Of a stretch of 43,990 nt of DNA, positions 18,503 through 26,532 are shown piece by piece. The position numbers were made by a program, and so were the translations under genes. The DNA lies in contig JAJEAX010000280.1 of the NCBI GenBank assembly GCA_022822565.1, forward strand, positions 1 through 43,990, read 5' to 3'. The stretch comes from Candidatus Latescibacterota bacterium. GTDB lineage: Bacteria > Latescibacterota > UBA2968. Positions within the stretch are counted from its first letter, which is position 1. Each line of letters begins with the position of its first letter. The notes below the pieces were generated by a model. That model was not told the DNA's origin and searched no databases. It saw only the letters and a program-made list of their open reading frames with translations.

Positions 18503-19927
18503 CTAATTCTCCATCTGATGTGATGCAATATACGGGTGCGCCACAATCTCACTTCCTGCCCCCATAGAAGCAGACACACCCCAGACGGCATTTTGAATGG
18601 TCTCCACCAGATCGTAAGTACCCACAATGATCCGACAGCCCACCTCTTGCACCAGGTCTTCAAGCAAAAGGTCATCTAAAAATAGACCATTATGATTTAA
18701 GCAGTTGGGAGGTAAAAGGACAGTCTCATCGCTCTCGACAGAGGCATCTGTCAGGGCGCGACCAATATCATTGCCCGATAGCAACCCAGAAACCGTTATA
18801 CCTTCGCCGAGGAAGCGATTGACCACAGGTACAACGCGGGCATTAATCCAGGAAATACGGTTCAAGCGTTTGACCATTGCATCTAAAAAATGCGTACCCA
18901 ACATACCCGTTACAAGAACAAAACGCTGCGGTGGTAATGCTAAATTTTCGAGATCCTCAATCCGATTTTCAAATCCATCGACAAAGCGGCGAACCATGCC
19001 AATTCCATTTTCGACGAGTGGAAACCCATCGTATTCAGATTGCGGAGGCACAGATTGGCCCGTCAGTAAATACATTTCATCGCCCAAATACACAAAGCGC
19101 GTACCCAGGCGTTTTTTTAGCATACTCTGCCACGCTGTTACCTGGCGAATTGCCAGGGCTGCATCGGCTTGTGTCACGCGGTTCAAGCTGGGGAGATTCT
19201 TGCGAAATTTTGTCAAGCCCAGCGGCACAACCCCCACGGATTCAACGCGCGGATGACGCGCAGCAAGATCAAAAACCGTCTGTTTAAGTGCTTGACCATC
19301 GTTGATACCCGGGCACAAGACTACTTGCGCGTGCATCTGAATCCCGTGTTTGGCTAAGATATCAATCCGATCCAAAACAGGCGTTGCCCGCCTGCGACCG
19401 AGCAACTCGGCTCGCAATTTGGGATCTGTTGCGTGAACCGAGATGTACATTGGACTCAATTTTTGGTCAATAATGCGCTGAAATTCATCCTCAGACAGGT
19501 TAGTCAGCGTGACATAAGCCCCGTGCAGAAAAGACAATCGATAGTCGTCATCCTGGTAATACAGGGTTTTACGCAGACCTTTGGGCATCTGGTGCAAAAA
19601 GCAAAAAACGCACTTATTATCGCATTTGAGAATGGGCATGTCTTCAAAATCCACGCCCAGATCGTCTTCAATATCTTTTTCAATCTCAAATAAAAATTGA
19701 TCCTCTCCTCGCCGCACTGTGGCCAACACGTCTTCTTCGCCTATGTAAAAACGGTAATCAATGGGATCGCGCACCGGGTGTCCATTGATCGTTTCTACGA
19801 CATCGCCGCGCTGTAACCCAATGGCTTCTCCAATCCCATCGGGATGTACCAAACGGATTTGCAAACCGGTATCAACGCGTTCAACACTGCGCCGCCCCTC
19901 GACCTGTGCCCCTTTTATAACATCCAT
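18503..19927 (-). CDS. DUF512 radical SAM protein with PDZ domain
   Basis: The 474-aa protein has an N-terminal PDZ-like domain (about 20-75: LQRGDVVETINGHPV). A radical SAM cluster motif follows, KCDNKCVFCFLHQMP, with cysteines at about 102, 106 and 109 (CxxxCxxC). A TIM-barrel-like core and a C-terminal DUF512 region (LVTGMLGTHFLDAM, NRFLGEGITVSGLL) complete it. The family is often found beside der and near oxygen-sensitive metabolism genes, but the reaction is not known. It is first of the DUF512-der-MerR series. The start ATG 19927 has no strong Shine-Dalgarno. Confidence 0.9.
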   Translation of the reverse strand: MDVIKGAQVEGRRSVERVDTGLQIRLVHPDGIGEAIGLQRGDVVETINGHPVRDPIDYRFYIGEEDVLATVRRGEDQFLFEIEKDIEDDLGVDFEDMPILKCDNKCVFCFLHQMPKGLRKTLYYQDDDYRLSFLHGAYVTLTNLSEDEFQRIIDQKLSPMYISVHATDPKLRAELLGRRRATPVLDRIDILAKHGIQMHAQVVLCPGINDGQALKQTVFDLAARHPRVESVGVVPLGLTKFRKNLPSLNRVTQADAALAIRQVTAWQSMLKKRLGTRFVYLGDEMYLLTGQSVPPQSEYDGFPLVENGIGMVRRFVDGFENRIEDLENLALPPQRFVLVTGMLGTHFLDAMVKRLNRISWINARVVPVVNRFLGEGITVSGLLSGNDIGRALTDASVESDETVLLPPNCLNHNGLFLDDLLLEDLVQEVGCRIIVGTYDLVETIQNAVWGVSASMGAGSEIVAHPYIASHQMEN

Positions 19928-19972
19928 TTCAATTCCAGTAATTGATTGTTAGACAATACAATATTTCAATAA

Positions 19973-20000
19973 CTTATAAGTATCTATGAATCGTTGAAAA
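19973..20000 (-). promoter_or_regulatory. Possible promoter for the DUF512-der-MerR operon
   Basis: On the minus strand TTTTCA (20000-19995), a 16-nt spacer and TATAAG (19978-19973) lie 46 nt upstream of the DUF512 ATG. The -10 is good and the -35 is poor. On the plus strand a perfect TATAAT at 20050-20055 could serve the glycosyltransferase gene but has no clear -35. Confidence 0.35.
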
Positions 20001-20141
20001 CTTACGATAAAGCAAAATTAAGGTCAAGAGAAAAGCCGACTACCCGCGATATAATATCTGACAAGTCCAGAATATCTCTTTATCTTGAAACCATCAAAAT
20101 GCAGAAAAAGATTCTCCAGCCAACATGGGAGGACACACCTT

Positions 20142-20834
20142 ATGCCCGCTCCCCCACGCATTTCAGTTATTATTCCGGTTTTTAACGAGCAGGATGCCAT
20201 AGAAAAAGTAATTGGCGATATTCCCAGTCATTTACCCACCGAAATCATCGTCGTAGATAATGGGTCAACCGACCAAACAGCAAAATTAGCCGCCGCAATG
20301 GGCGCACGCATTGTGCGAGAAAATCGCCGTGGGTACGGTTCTGCCTGTCTCGCGGGTATCGCAGCAACCAATGATCCCGATATCGTCGTCTTTCTCGATG
20401 GCGACTACAGCGATCACCCCAACGAAATGCCGGATCTGATTGCGCCCATCCTGGAAAACCGAGCCGACCTCGTGATAGGCTCGCGCGTTCTGGGCAATAG
20501 TGAACCCGGTGCGCTGATGATTCAGGCGCGCTTTGGCAACCGTCTGGCCACCAGCCTCATCAAAATTCTCTTTGGCGTATCCTATACAGACCTGGGGCCA
20601 TTCCGGGCGATTCGCTACCTGGCACTCATGGACTTAAATATGCGGGATAAGACTTTTGGATGGACAGTAGAAATGCAGGTCAAAGCGGCAAAACAGGCGT
20701 TAAAAATACAAGAAGTGCCAGTAAGTTATAGAAAACGCATCGGCGTTTCCAAAATTACTGGCACTCTAAAAGGCACCCTCAAGGCAGGGTGGAAAATTCT
20801 ATTTACAATTTTCAGGTACTGGTTTACGAGGTGA
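20142..20834 (+). CDS. Family 2 glycosyltransferase (DPM/DGS-like)
   Basis: The 230-aa cytoplasmic GT-A enzyme starts at ATG 20142 (MPAPPRISVIIPVFNEQDAI), 9 nt after GGGAGG; the track start at 20085 adds an unlikely leader. Motifs: VIIPVFNE, VVDNGSTDQT, a DGDYSDHP metal-binding DxD-type site, DLVIGSRVLG and a C-terminal PVSYRKRIGVSKITGT. These resemble dolichyl-phosphate mannosyl/glucosyl transferase-like GT2 proteins. No membrane segments are present except a weakly hydrophobic C-terminus. The sugar and acceptor cannot be read from sequence. It is a single gene convergent with zapA. Confidence 0.88.
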   Translation: MPAPPRISVIIPVFNEQDAIEKVIGDIPSHLPTEIIVVDNGSTDQTAKLAAAMGARIVRENRRGYGSACLAGIAATNDPDIVVFLDGDYSDHPNEMPDLIAPILENRADLVIGSRVLGNSEPGALMIQARFGNRLATSLIKILFGVSYTDLGPFRAIRYLALMDLNMRDKTFGWTVEMQVKAAKQALKIQEVPVSYRKRIGVSKITGTLKGTLKAGWKILFTIFRYWFTR

Positions 20835-20838
20835 GATA

Positions 20839-20855
20839 TAAGAGGGGCCCTCTTA
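20839..20855. terminator. Palindrome between convergent glycosyltransferase and zapA genes
   Basis: TAAGAGGG-G-CCCTCTTA is a perfect 8-bp inverted repeat in the 18-nt space between the two stops, and it includes the zapA stop. It has no T-run on either strand, so it may only be a weak bidirectional terminator. Confidence 0.4.
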
Positions 20856-21149
20856 CTTCTTTGCATCATCTATCTGTTGTTCCAAACGCCTGAGTGCTTC
20901 ATCTATGCGAATACGGTCTTTTTCATGCCGATTGTTTTGACGCACAATTTGATCGGCAATATCAAATGCAGCCATCAGTGCAATCCGGGTGGTATCAACC
21001 GTATTTTCGTCCCCGGCAATCTGGTTCATTTTTTTATCGACAAAATTTGAAATCTCAGAGGTATATTCCTCCGACTCCTCACTGCTGAGTACATATTCCG
21101 ACCCAAAGATCGTCACCTTCGTCTTATGTAAATTATCAGAATGGGACAT
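20853..21149 (-). CDS. zapA: Cell division protein ZapA
   Basis: ZapA bundles FtsZ at the Z-ring. From ATG 21149 the protein is 98 aa (MSHSDNLHKTKVTIFGSEYVL). The ORF track uses a GTG at 21158 that overlaps the previous stop by 4 nt and is a possible alternative. The N-terminal head has KVTIFGSEYVLSSEESEEY, then TTRIALMAAFDIADQIVR, then a C-terminal coiled coil (RIRIDEALRRLEQQIDDA). These match the ZapA head and coiled-coil layout. It is the last gene of the bamD-nadD-ORF-zapA series. Confidence 0.85.
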   Translation of the reverse strand: MSHSDNLHKTKVTIFGSEYVLSSEESEEYTSEISNFVDKKMNQIAGDENTVDTTRIALMAAFDIADQIVRQNNRHEKDRIRIDEALRRLEQQIDDAKK

Positions 21150-21154
21150 AATTA

Positions 21155-21406
21155 TCACGGCTTTGCCACAAGATCCATGCGAACCACGCCATCAGTGGCG
21201 GGCACTTCCAATTCCACAATCCACCCTCTGACGACCTCACCTTTCACAACAATTTCTTTGGTTTCTTTTGAAAGGATTTTGGCATCTTCCGATACGCGCG
21301 CCAGCGCGTGACACTTGTCATCATCCACACAGAAATAACGCTGAATCCGCGCTTCGGGCATGCCTCCAAGTCTGGGACATTCGGCTTCGAGTTTTTCTTC
21401 ACTCAT
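21155..21406 (-). CDS. Conserved-looking small protein, unknown function
   Basis: The 83-aa protein starts at ATG 21406. The first half contains ECPRLGGMPEARIQRYFC and DDDKCHALARV, giving three cysteines that could bind metal. The second half is predicted beta-rich (EIVVKGEVVRGWIVELEVPA). I do not recognise the family. Its coding status is supported by close packing: 34 nt after nadD, and its stop overlaps or nearly touches the zapA start. Confidence 0.65.
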   Translation of the reverse strand: MSEEKLEAECPRLGGMPEARIQRYFCVDDDKCHALARVSEDAKILSKETKEIVVKGEVVRGWIVELEVPATDGVVRMDLVAKP

Positions 21407-21440
21407 AACAAAACCCGTAGAAAGTTGCGGGTCTCTATCC

Positions 21441-22022
21441 CTAAAGATATAACCCCTGGGTTCTAATATAATCTGCGACAGCGTCGGGAACCAAAAAAGA
21501 AATTGGTTTTCTGTTGCGTACTCGTTCTCTAATCGCCGTTGACGATATATCTATCAGGGGGGTTTCAATAAACTGCATCCTGGATTTGAAAGCGGGATCA
21601 ACGCGCTCTCGCTCAAATCCCGGGCGTTCAGCTACGAGTACGTGAGCCAGGTCCAACACGCCTTCTGGGTCAAACCAGTCGCCCATTTCAACGGCATTAT
21701 CGGCACCAATGATCAAAAATATCTTTGTGTCCCCCCCCATATTCCTGTGCAAATGACGCAAGGTATCAATCGTATAGGATTTCCCGGAGCGCGACAACTC
21801 GAATCGACTCAGTTCAAACCCCGGATAATCGCGCACGGCCAGGCTGACCATCACCGCGCGATCTTCAGCCGAAGTCATAGTGTGTTTGAGCGGCGGGTCG
21901 CCCGACGGCATAAACACAACCCGGTCGAGCGCGCATTGGAGCATAATTTCCTGCCCGATAATTAAATGTGCGATGTGAATGGGGTCAAATGTCCCGCCAA
22001 AAATGCCAACGCGCTTTGTCAT
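21441..22022 (-). CDS. nadD: Nicotinate-nucleotide adenylyltransferase
   Basis: NadD adenylates nicotinate mononucleotide in NAD synthesis. The 193-aa protein has the nucleotidyltransferase signature GIFGGTFDPIHIAHL, the mid motif VVFMPSGDPPLKH, LIIGADNAVEMGDW, and the C-terminal DISSTAIRERV. Length is typical. It starts at ATG 22022, 11 nt after the bamD stop. The start-proximal Shine-Dalgarno is poor, suggesting coupling to bamD. Confidence 0.95.
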   Translation of the reverse strand: MTKRVGIFGGTFDPIHIAHLIIGQEIMLQCALDRVVFMPSGDPPLKHTMTSAEDRAVMVSLAVRDYPGFELSRFELSRSGKSYTIDTLRHLHRNMGGDTKIFLIIGADNAVEMGDWFDPEGVLDLAHVLVAERPGFERERVDPAFKSRMQFIETPLIDISSTAIRERVRNRKPISFLVPDAVADYIRTQGLYL

Positions 22023-22033
22023 CCTGAGGTTTT

Positions 22034-22789
22034 TCAGTTGGACTGCGTTTTTTTTATTTTTTCCATCTCTTCAATGACTTTTTCCTTCAACTTCTCCGGT
22101 AAGTCCTGCCCTATCAGCAATGTAAGCTCATTGAGTGCCTCGTCGAGTGCCCCGGTCTTCAAATTGACCTGTGCAATAATAAAGCGCGCCTCCAAAGCAG
22201 ACTCTGTGTCGGGATATTCCTTCAATACGCCTTCCGCGTAGAGTTTGGCTGAGGTATAATATTTCCACAGAACATAATCATAAGCAATCATGACATCCTT
22301 CTGGGCCAGTTGATTGCGCAACGCTTTAATTCTTTCCTCTGCTTGAGACACGAGATCGCTTTGTGGATAGTCTTCGATAAACCGCGCAAATTCTCGAATC
22401 GCCTTGTGCGTTTCATCCTGGTCGTGGTGAATGTCGCGCGCATCTTGATAATAACACTCGCCAATCTGGAATCGCGCTTCGGCGGCATAAGGACTCACGG
22501 GATATTCGTTGAGCAGGCGTTCGTATTCAAAAATAGATGTCACATAATCTTTTTGACACTGAAAAGCTTTGCCCAATCCAAACTGTGCCTCATCTGACAA
22601 ATGAGATCCGGGAAAATCAGATAGCATATTTCTAAACAACAACTCGGCGTCGTAGCACTTCTTATTATCGAGTGCTTCTTGCGCGTCTTTGTAATAAACC
22701 TCTGGGCTCAATCGCCTGTATTTTTTTTGTGCACACCCCAAATACAACACCATCAGACACGCACAACAGATATATAAAATTCGTCTCAT
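22034..22789 (-). CDS. bamD: BamD-like outer-membrane assembly lipoprotein
   Basis: The ATG at 22789 (MRRILYICCACLMVLYLGCAQ) is preferred over the track's TTG at 22813 because it gives a standard lipoprotein signal with lipobox LYLGC, lipidated cysteine at residue 19. The mature protein contains TPR-like helices: YYKDAQEALDNKKCYDAE, FGLGKAFQCQKDYVTSIFEY, then NEYPVSPYAAEARFQIGECY, the pattern of BamD/YfiO. BamD works with BamA in inserting outer-membrane beta-barrels, so this supports a diderm envelope. Length is 251 aa. A charged C-terminal helix ends the protein. It is first in the bamD-nadD series. Confidence 0.88.
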   Translation of the reverse strand: MRRILYICCACLMVLYLGCAQKKYRRLSPEVYYKDAQEALDNKKCYDAELLFRNMLSDFPGSHLSDEAQFGLGKAFQCQKDYVTSIFEYERLLNEYPVSPYAAEARFQIGECYYQDARDIHHDQDETHKAIREFARFIEDYPQSDLVSQAEERIKALRNQLAQKDVMIAYDYVLWKYYTSAKLYAEGVLKEYPDTESALEARFIIAQVNLKTGALDEALNELTLLIGQDLPEKLKEKVIEEMEKIKKTQSN

Positions 22790-23079
22790 AATCCGCCAAT
22801 CTGCATAATTCAAAGAACCGTTAACATATTGTCCTGTCTGATAAACGATGCAGATTATGTAATGTTCCCCAGTTTCAAAAATAAAAAGGGCGCGTTTTTC
22901 CCGCGCTTCGTTCCAAAATCTTCAAACGTATAAGACTTTCACAACATAAGCAAACCCACCTATCAAGTCAAGAATGACGCACGCACAAATAGGGGGATTT
23001 TCCTGTAGATTTTCAGGGCATATTGGTATTATATTGCGCGATATATACGTTATTTGTGTAATATGTTTGAGAGGTTCTC
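22790..23079. other. Divergent intergenic region, bamD / ribokinase
   Basis: The 290-nt AT-rich stretch lies between two divergent genes and should hold promoters for both. I see GC-rich partial repeats near 22890-22910 (GCGCG and CGCGC flanking a T-run) and AT-rich hexamers around 23028-23060, but no promoter pair good enough to assign. No gene found. Confidence 0.4.
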
Positions 23080-23994
23080 ATGGCTTCTGTCCTTGTCATC
23101 GGGAGTTCCAACACCGATCTGGTTATTCGCACCAACAAATTGCCAGCCCCCGGTGAAACAGTACTCGGCGGCGCGTTTTTTACTGCTGCGGGTGGCAAAG
23201 GCGCCAACCAGGCCGTTGCCGCAGCCCGCGCAGGGGCACAGGTCACATTCGTAGCGCGTCTGGGGGACGATGATTTTGGCGCGCAAGCGCTATCGGCCTT
23301 TCAACGCGAAGGGATCGACACGCGATGGATTGTATCCGATCCCGATTTACCGTCAGGCGTTGCATTTATCCTCGTTGATGAGCGCGGGGAAAACAGCATT
23401 GCGGTCGCTTCAGGCGCGAATGCAGCCCTATCCCCCGATCAAATTCAGGATCGGGCATATCAAAACGCAGAAATATGCTTGCTTCAACTCGAAATCCCGC
23501 TTGAAACCGTGGTCCAGGCCGCAGATCTATCGACAAAAAACGAGACCCGTATCGTACTCAATCCAGCGCCAGCAGCAGATCTGCCAGAAGAAATCTGGCC
23601 TCACCTGTTTCTCATTACCCCCAATCAAACCGAAACCGAACACTTCACGGGCATTCCTCCCAACAGCCCCAAAAATATCGCAAAGGCAGCCGACAAACTC
23701 CTCCAAAAAGGCGCTCAAAACGCCATCATCACCCTGGGAGCACAAGGCGCGTTTTTGGCGACACCAGATCAAACTTTACACATACCGGCTTTTAAAGCTA
23801 CACCAATAGATACCACTGGTGCCGGCGATGCCTTCAATGGCGCGCTAGCCTGCGCTTTAAGCGAAAACCAATCCCTTGAAACCGCCATTCGCTTTGCGTG
23901 CGCAGCAGGCGCTCTAACCGTTGGCAAAGCAGGTGCCCAACCCGCGATCCCCACAAGAGATCAAATCGATGCGCTGTTGGCGAATCTTCCTTGA
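23080..23994 (+). CDS. rbsK: Ribokinase (PfkB family)
   Basis: Phosphorylates D-ribose to ribose 5-phosphate. The 304-aa protein starts at ATG 23080 with GAGAGG 5 nt upstream. It shows VIGSSNTDLVIRTNKLPAPG at the start, the PfkB first signature GGKGANQAVAAARAGA near residue 38, PDQIQ and NPAPA mid-protein, and the catalytic DTTGAGDAFNGALA near residue 245. The GGKGANQA form and length fit ribokinase better than fructokinase or adenosine kinase, but substrate is inferred. No ribose transporter is nearby. It may feed PRPP for the purine genes downstream. Confidence 0.88.
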   Translation: MASVLVIGSSNTDLVIRTNKLPAPGETVLGGAFFTAAGGKGANQAVAAARAGAQVTFVARLGDDDFGAQALSAFQREGIDTRWIVSDPDLPSGVAFILVDERGENSIAVASGANAALSPDQIQDRAYQNAEICLLQLEIPLETVVQAADLSTKNETRIVLNPAPAADLPEEIWPHLFLITPNQTETEHFTGIPPNSPKNIAKAADKLLQKGAQNAIITLGAQGAFLATPDQTLHIPAFKATPIDTTGAGDAFNGALACALSENQSLETAIRFACAAGALTVGKAGAQPAIPTRDQIDALLANLP

Positions 23995-24084
23995 CGACAT
24001 CCCTACCTTGTCCTATATTCCTATTCCCTTTCCCAAACTTCCCCCCTCTCCCCTGATGCCATCCCGTATCAGAAAGGAAATCTA

Positions 24085-24261
24085 ATGGGTTTGAGGAAGG
24101 CGAGTACAATCAGGCTCGATTTCGATGACCTCGTCAAAGAACTCGACGATTTCGAGCAAGACATTAGAACCCTTCAGGACCGTATAGACCAACTCATCAC
24201 CAACGCGCGACAAAAACCAGTCAAAGCCGTTACGAGCGAAGGCGATATGGGCACGACCTGA
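24085..24261 (+). CDS. 58-aa coiled-coil microprotein (missed by the ORF track)
   Basis: An ATG at 24085 with AAAGGA 8 nt upstream opens a 58-aa frame ending at TGA 24261. It begins MGLRKASTIRLDFDDLVKEL, followed by DDFEQDIRTLQDRIDQLI, an acidic amphipathic helix with heptad-like spacing, then a basic patch and a short tail. It is followed after 11 nt by a perfect intrinsic terminator, so the transcript unit ends here. I do not recognise the family. Coding support is the Shine-Dalgarno, the helix pattern and the terminator. Confidence 0.6.
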   Translation: MGLRKASTIRLDFDDLVKELDDFEQDIRTLQDRIDQLITNARQKPVKAVTSEGDMGTT

Positions 24262-24272
24262 ACACACAAATA

Positions 24273-24308
24273 AACAGGCGGGAAAATTCCCCGCCTGTTA
24301 TTTTTTTT
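24273..24308 (+). terminator. Intrinsic terminator after ribokinase and microprotein
   Basis: AACAGGCGGG (24273-24282) and CCCGCCTGTT (24290-24299) form a perfect 10-bp stem with a 7-nt loop, followed by ATTTTTTTT. This is a textbook plus-strand terminator. Confidence 0.93.
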
Positions 24309-24313
24309 GCGCA

Positions 24314-24523
24314 ATGTTCTACACCACTATATTTGCCATAGTCCTCATCGTTGTCATACTGGCCAAATATCTCTACAAACCCGTTGAACGCTGTCCCGAA
24401 TGCAACGCTCCGCGCGAGTCCGATCATCCGATATGCCCGTGCGGATATGTTTTTGAATTTCCCGATGATGACGATCCCCTCGAATACGGTGACCCGGAAG
24501 ACTCTGCAAAGGATTCCCCATGA
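24314..24523 (+). CDS. Membrane-anchored zinc-ribbon microprotein, coupled to purB
   Basis: The 69-aa protein starts at ATG 24314 with one N-terminal membrane segment (TTIFAIVLIVVILAKYLY). Two Cys pairs typical of a small zinc ribbon follow (RCPECNAP, then ICPCGYVF), and the tail is acidic (PDDDDPLEYGDPED). No family recognised. Its stop overlaps the purB start as ATGA, good evidence of real translation. Oddly, the ATG lies only 5 nt after the T-run of the preceding terminator and has no Shine-Dalgarno, so a leaderless or re-initiated transcript is possible. Confidence 0.65.
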   Translation: MFYTTIFAIVLIVVILAKYLYKPVERCPECNAPRESDHPICPCGYVFEFPDDDDPLEYGDPEDSAKDSP

Positions 24524-25878
24524 CCCTCACTGCACTCTCCCCTCTCGACAATCGCTATACGAGCCGCTTGACCGACCTCGTTCCCTGTCTCTCTCAATTT
24601 GCACTAATAGCCTACCGCGTGCAAATTGAGATCGAGTGGTTGCGCTTTCAATCAGCGCGCCCCGAACTCACACACGTCCGCGCATTTACCGATGCTGAAC
24701 ACCAGATGTTAAAATCGTGGATAGACACTTTCGATGAACAGCAAGCTCAGCGCGTTGTCGCTATCGAAAAAGTCACCAATCACGATGTTAAATCCGTCGA
24801 ATACTATGTCAGAGAACGCCTCGAGGAAACATCGCTTGCCGACATAAGTGAAGCCGTGCATTTTTGCTGCACCTCTGAAGACATCAGCAATCTCGCTCAT
24901 GCACTCATGCTTAAATCCGCTATAGAAGATGTCTTTCTACCACTGGCACAACAGGTTACACAGATCACTTCACAACTCGCACAAGACACTAAAAACCTCT
25001 CTATACTCGCACGCACGCACGGCCAACCCGCCACCCCGACCACAATGGGCAAAGAACTCGCCGTATTTGTCTATCGCTGGCAGCGACAAATCAAACAGGC
25101 CACACAGCTCGAATACCTCGGTAAATTCAATGGCGCCACCGGCAATTACAACGCACATGTCGCGGCCTATCCCAAAGTGCGCTGGCACGACCTCGCCCGC
25201 GATTTCGTCCAGCGTCTCGGCCTCACATTCAATCCCCTCACCACGCAGATTGAATCGCACGATTATATGGCCGAAGTCTTTCACTTGATCGTCCGCTTCA
25301 ACACCATCTCGCTCGACTTTGCCCGCGACATGTGGACCTATATATCCCTATCCTATTTTCGACAGAAAACAGTCGCATCAGAGGTAGGATCCTCGACTAT
25401 GCCCCACAAAGTCAATCCCATCGACTTTGAAAATGCCGAAGCCAATCTGGGCATCAGCACGGCCCTGCTCGAACACCTATCGACCAAATTGCCCGTCTCA
25501 CGCCTTCAGCGCGACCTGTCCGACTCCTCAGCCAGCCGCAATATTGGCCCGGCTATCGGCCATGCGTGTCTCGCCCTGAAATCCATCCTGAATGGTATGG
25601 GCAAGGTCGCTATCGACAAACAGGCCATTGCCAGCGATCTCGAAAACGCCTATGAAATCCTCGGCGAAGCCGTGCAAACCGTCATGCGAAAAGCCGGATA
25701 TGAGAATGCCTACGAACTCATGAAAGACCTCACCCGGGGCACAGAGATTACAAAGGATGATCTCGATAACTTCCTCAATACTCTCGATCTTCCACAGGCA
25801 GACCTCAAAAATCTGAAAAATCTAACGCCTCAATCCTATATAGGGCTTGCCCCTCAGCTTGTGGATGATATCTTGTAG
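24520..25878 (+). CDS. purB: Adenylosuccinate lyase
   Basis: PurB acts twice in purine synthesis, releasing fumarate from SAICAR and from adenylosuccinate. The 452-aa protein resembles the E. coli-type enzyme: LTALSPLDNRYTSRLTDL at the start, FCCTSEDISNLAHALML near residue 110, TMGKELAVFVYRW, and the superfamily signature SSTMPHKVNPIDFENAEANL near residue 290. The start ATG 24520 has AAGGA upstream and overlaps the microprotein stop. The downstream gap to rfbC is 92 nt and contains G-rich repeats. purL lies two genes on. Confidence 0.95.
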   Translation: MTLTALSPLDNRYTSRLTDLVPCLSQFALIAYRVQIEIEWLRFQSARPELTHVRAFTDAEHQMLKSWIDTFDEQQAQRVVAIEKVTNHDVKSVEYYVRERLEETSLADISEAVHFCCTSEDISNLAHALMLKSAIEDVFLPLAQQVTQITSQLAQDTKNLSILARTHGQPATPTTMGKELAVFVYRWQRQIKQATQLEYLGKFNGATGNYNAHVAAYPKVRWHDLARDFVQRLGLTFNPLTTQIESHDYMAEVFHLIVRFNTISLDFARDMWTYISLSYFRQKTVASEVGSSTMPHKVNPIDFENAEANLGISTALLEHLSTKLPVSRLQRDLSDSSASRNIGPAIGHACLALKSILNGMGKVAIDKQAIASDLENAYEILGEAVQTVMRKAGYENAYELMKDLTRGTEITKDDLDNFLNTLDLPQADLKNLKNLTPQSYIGLAPQLVDDIL

Positions 25879-25884
25879 AGACAA

Positions 25885-25930
25885 GGGGCTGAGAACTGGG
25901 GGCTGGTGGGAGGTGGGGACAAGCCCCAGT
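25885..25930 (+). promoter_or_regulatory. G-tract cluster and inverted repeat upstream of rfbC
   Basis: Four G-tracts (25885-25888, 25898-25902, 25908-25910, 25915-25918) are spaced so that an intramolecular G-quadruplex is possible. In competition, ACTGGGGGCT (25895-25904) can pair with AGCCCCAGT (25922-25930) with one bulged G. It lies about 40 nt before the rfbC ATG. Function is unknown. Confidence 0.4.
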
Positions 25931-25970
25931 GTTCATCGCAATCACCCTCTCATCCCCTCATCCTGATCCT

Positions 25971-26525
25971 ATGCCCTTTGAATTTGAGCACCTCGCCATA
26001 CCCGACGTCATCCTCGTTCGCGCAAAGCGATTTTCCGATGATCGCGGTTTTTTTGTCGAAACGTACAAACGAGACGATTTCGAAGCCAATGGCATCTTAG
26101 AAACGTTCGTTCAGGATAACCACTCCCGCTCTACCCGCGGCGTACTGCGCGGATTGCACTACCAAAAATCCCCTCGCGCACAGGGTAAACTCATCCAGGT
26201 ACTCAAAGGCGAAATATACGATGTTGCCGTCGATATTCGTCGGGGATCCCCCACTTATGGTCAGTGGACCGGCATTCATCTATCCGAGGCGCGGTCCGAA
26301 CTCCTGTATGTCCCCCCCGGCTTTGCACACGGATTCTGCGTTCTCACAGAGGTGGCGGACTTCACATACAAATGTACGGATGTTTACGCACCAGAGACCT
26401 ATCGCGGTATTGCCTGGGACGATCCCGACTTAGACATTTCCTGGCCCATAAAAAATCCAATCCTTTCCAGGCGCGATCAAAATCTCCCCTCGCTCAAAAA
26501 GGCAGACAACAATTTCATTTACTGA
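25971..26525 (+). CDS. rfbC: dTDP-4-dehydrorhamnose 3,5-epimerase (RmlC)
   Basis: RmlC is the third enzyme of dTDP-L-rhamnose synthesis. The ATG at 25971 (MPFEFEHLAIPDVILVRAKR) gives 184 aa and the usual N-terminus; the track start (GTG 25929) adds 14 unlikely residues. No clear Shine-Dalgarno precedes it. Cupin motifs: DDRGFFVETYKRDDF, RGVLRGLHYQ with the catalytic histidine, KLIQVLKGEIYDVAVDIR and YVPPGFAHGFCVL. No rmlA, rmlB or rmlD is nearby. It sits between purB and purL, 7 nt before purL, which is an unusual place. Confidence 0.93.
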   Translation: MPFEFEHLAIPDVILVRAKRFSDDRGFFVETYKRDDFEANGILETFVQDNHSRSTRGVLRGLHYQKSPRAQGKLIQVLKGEIYDVAVDIRRGSPTYGQWTGIHLSEARSELLYVPPGFAHGFCVLTEVADFTYKCTDVYAPETYRGIAWDDPDLDISWPIKNPILSRRDQNLPSLKKADNNFIY

Positions 26526-26532
26526 GGACCTC

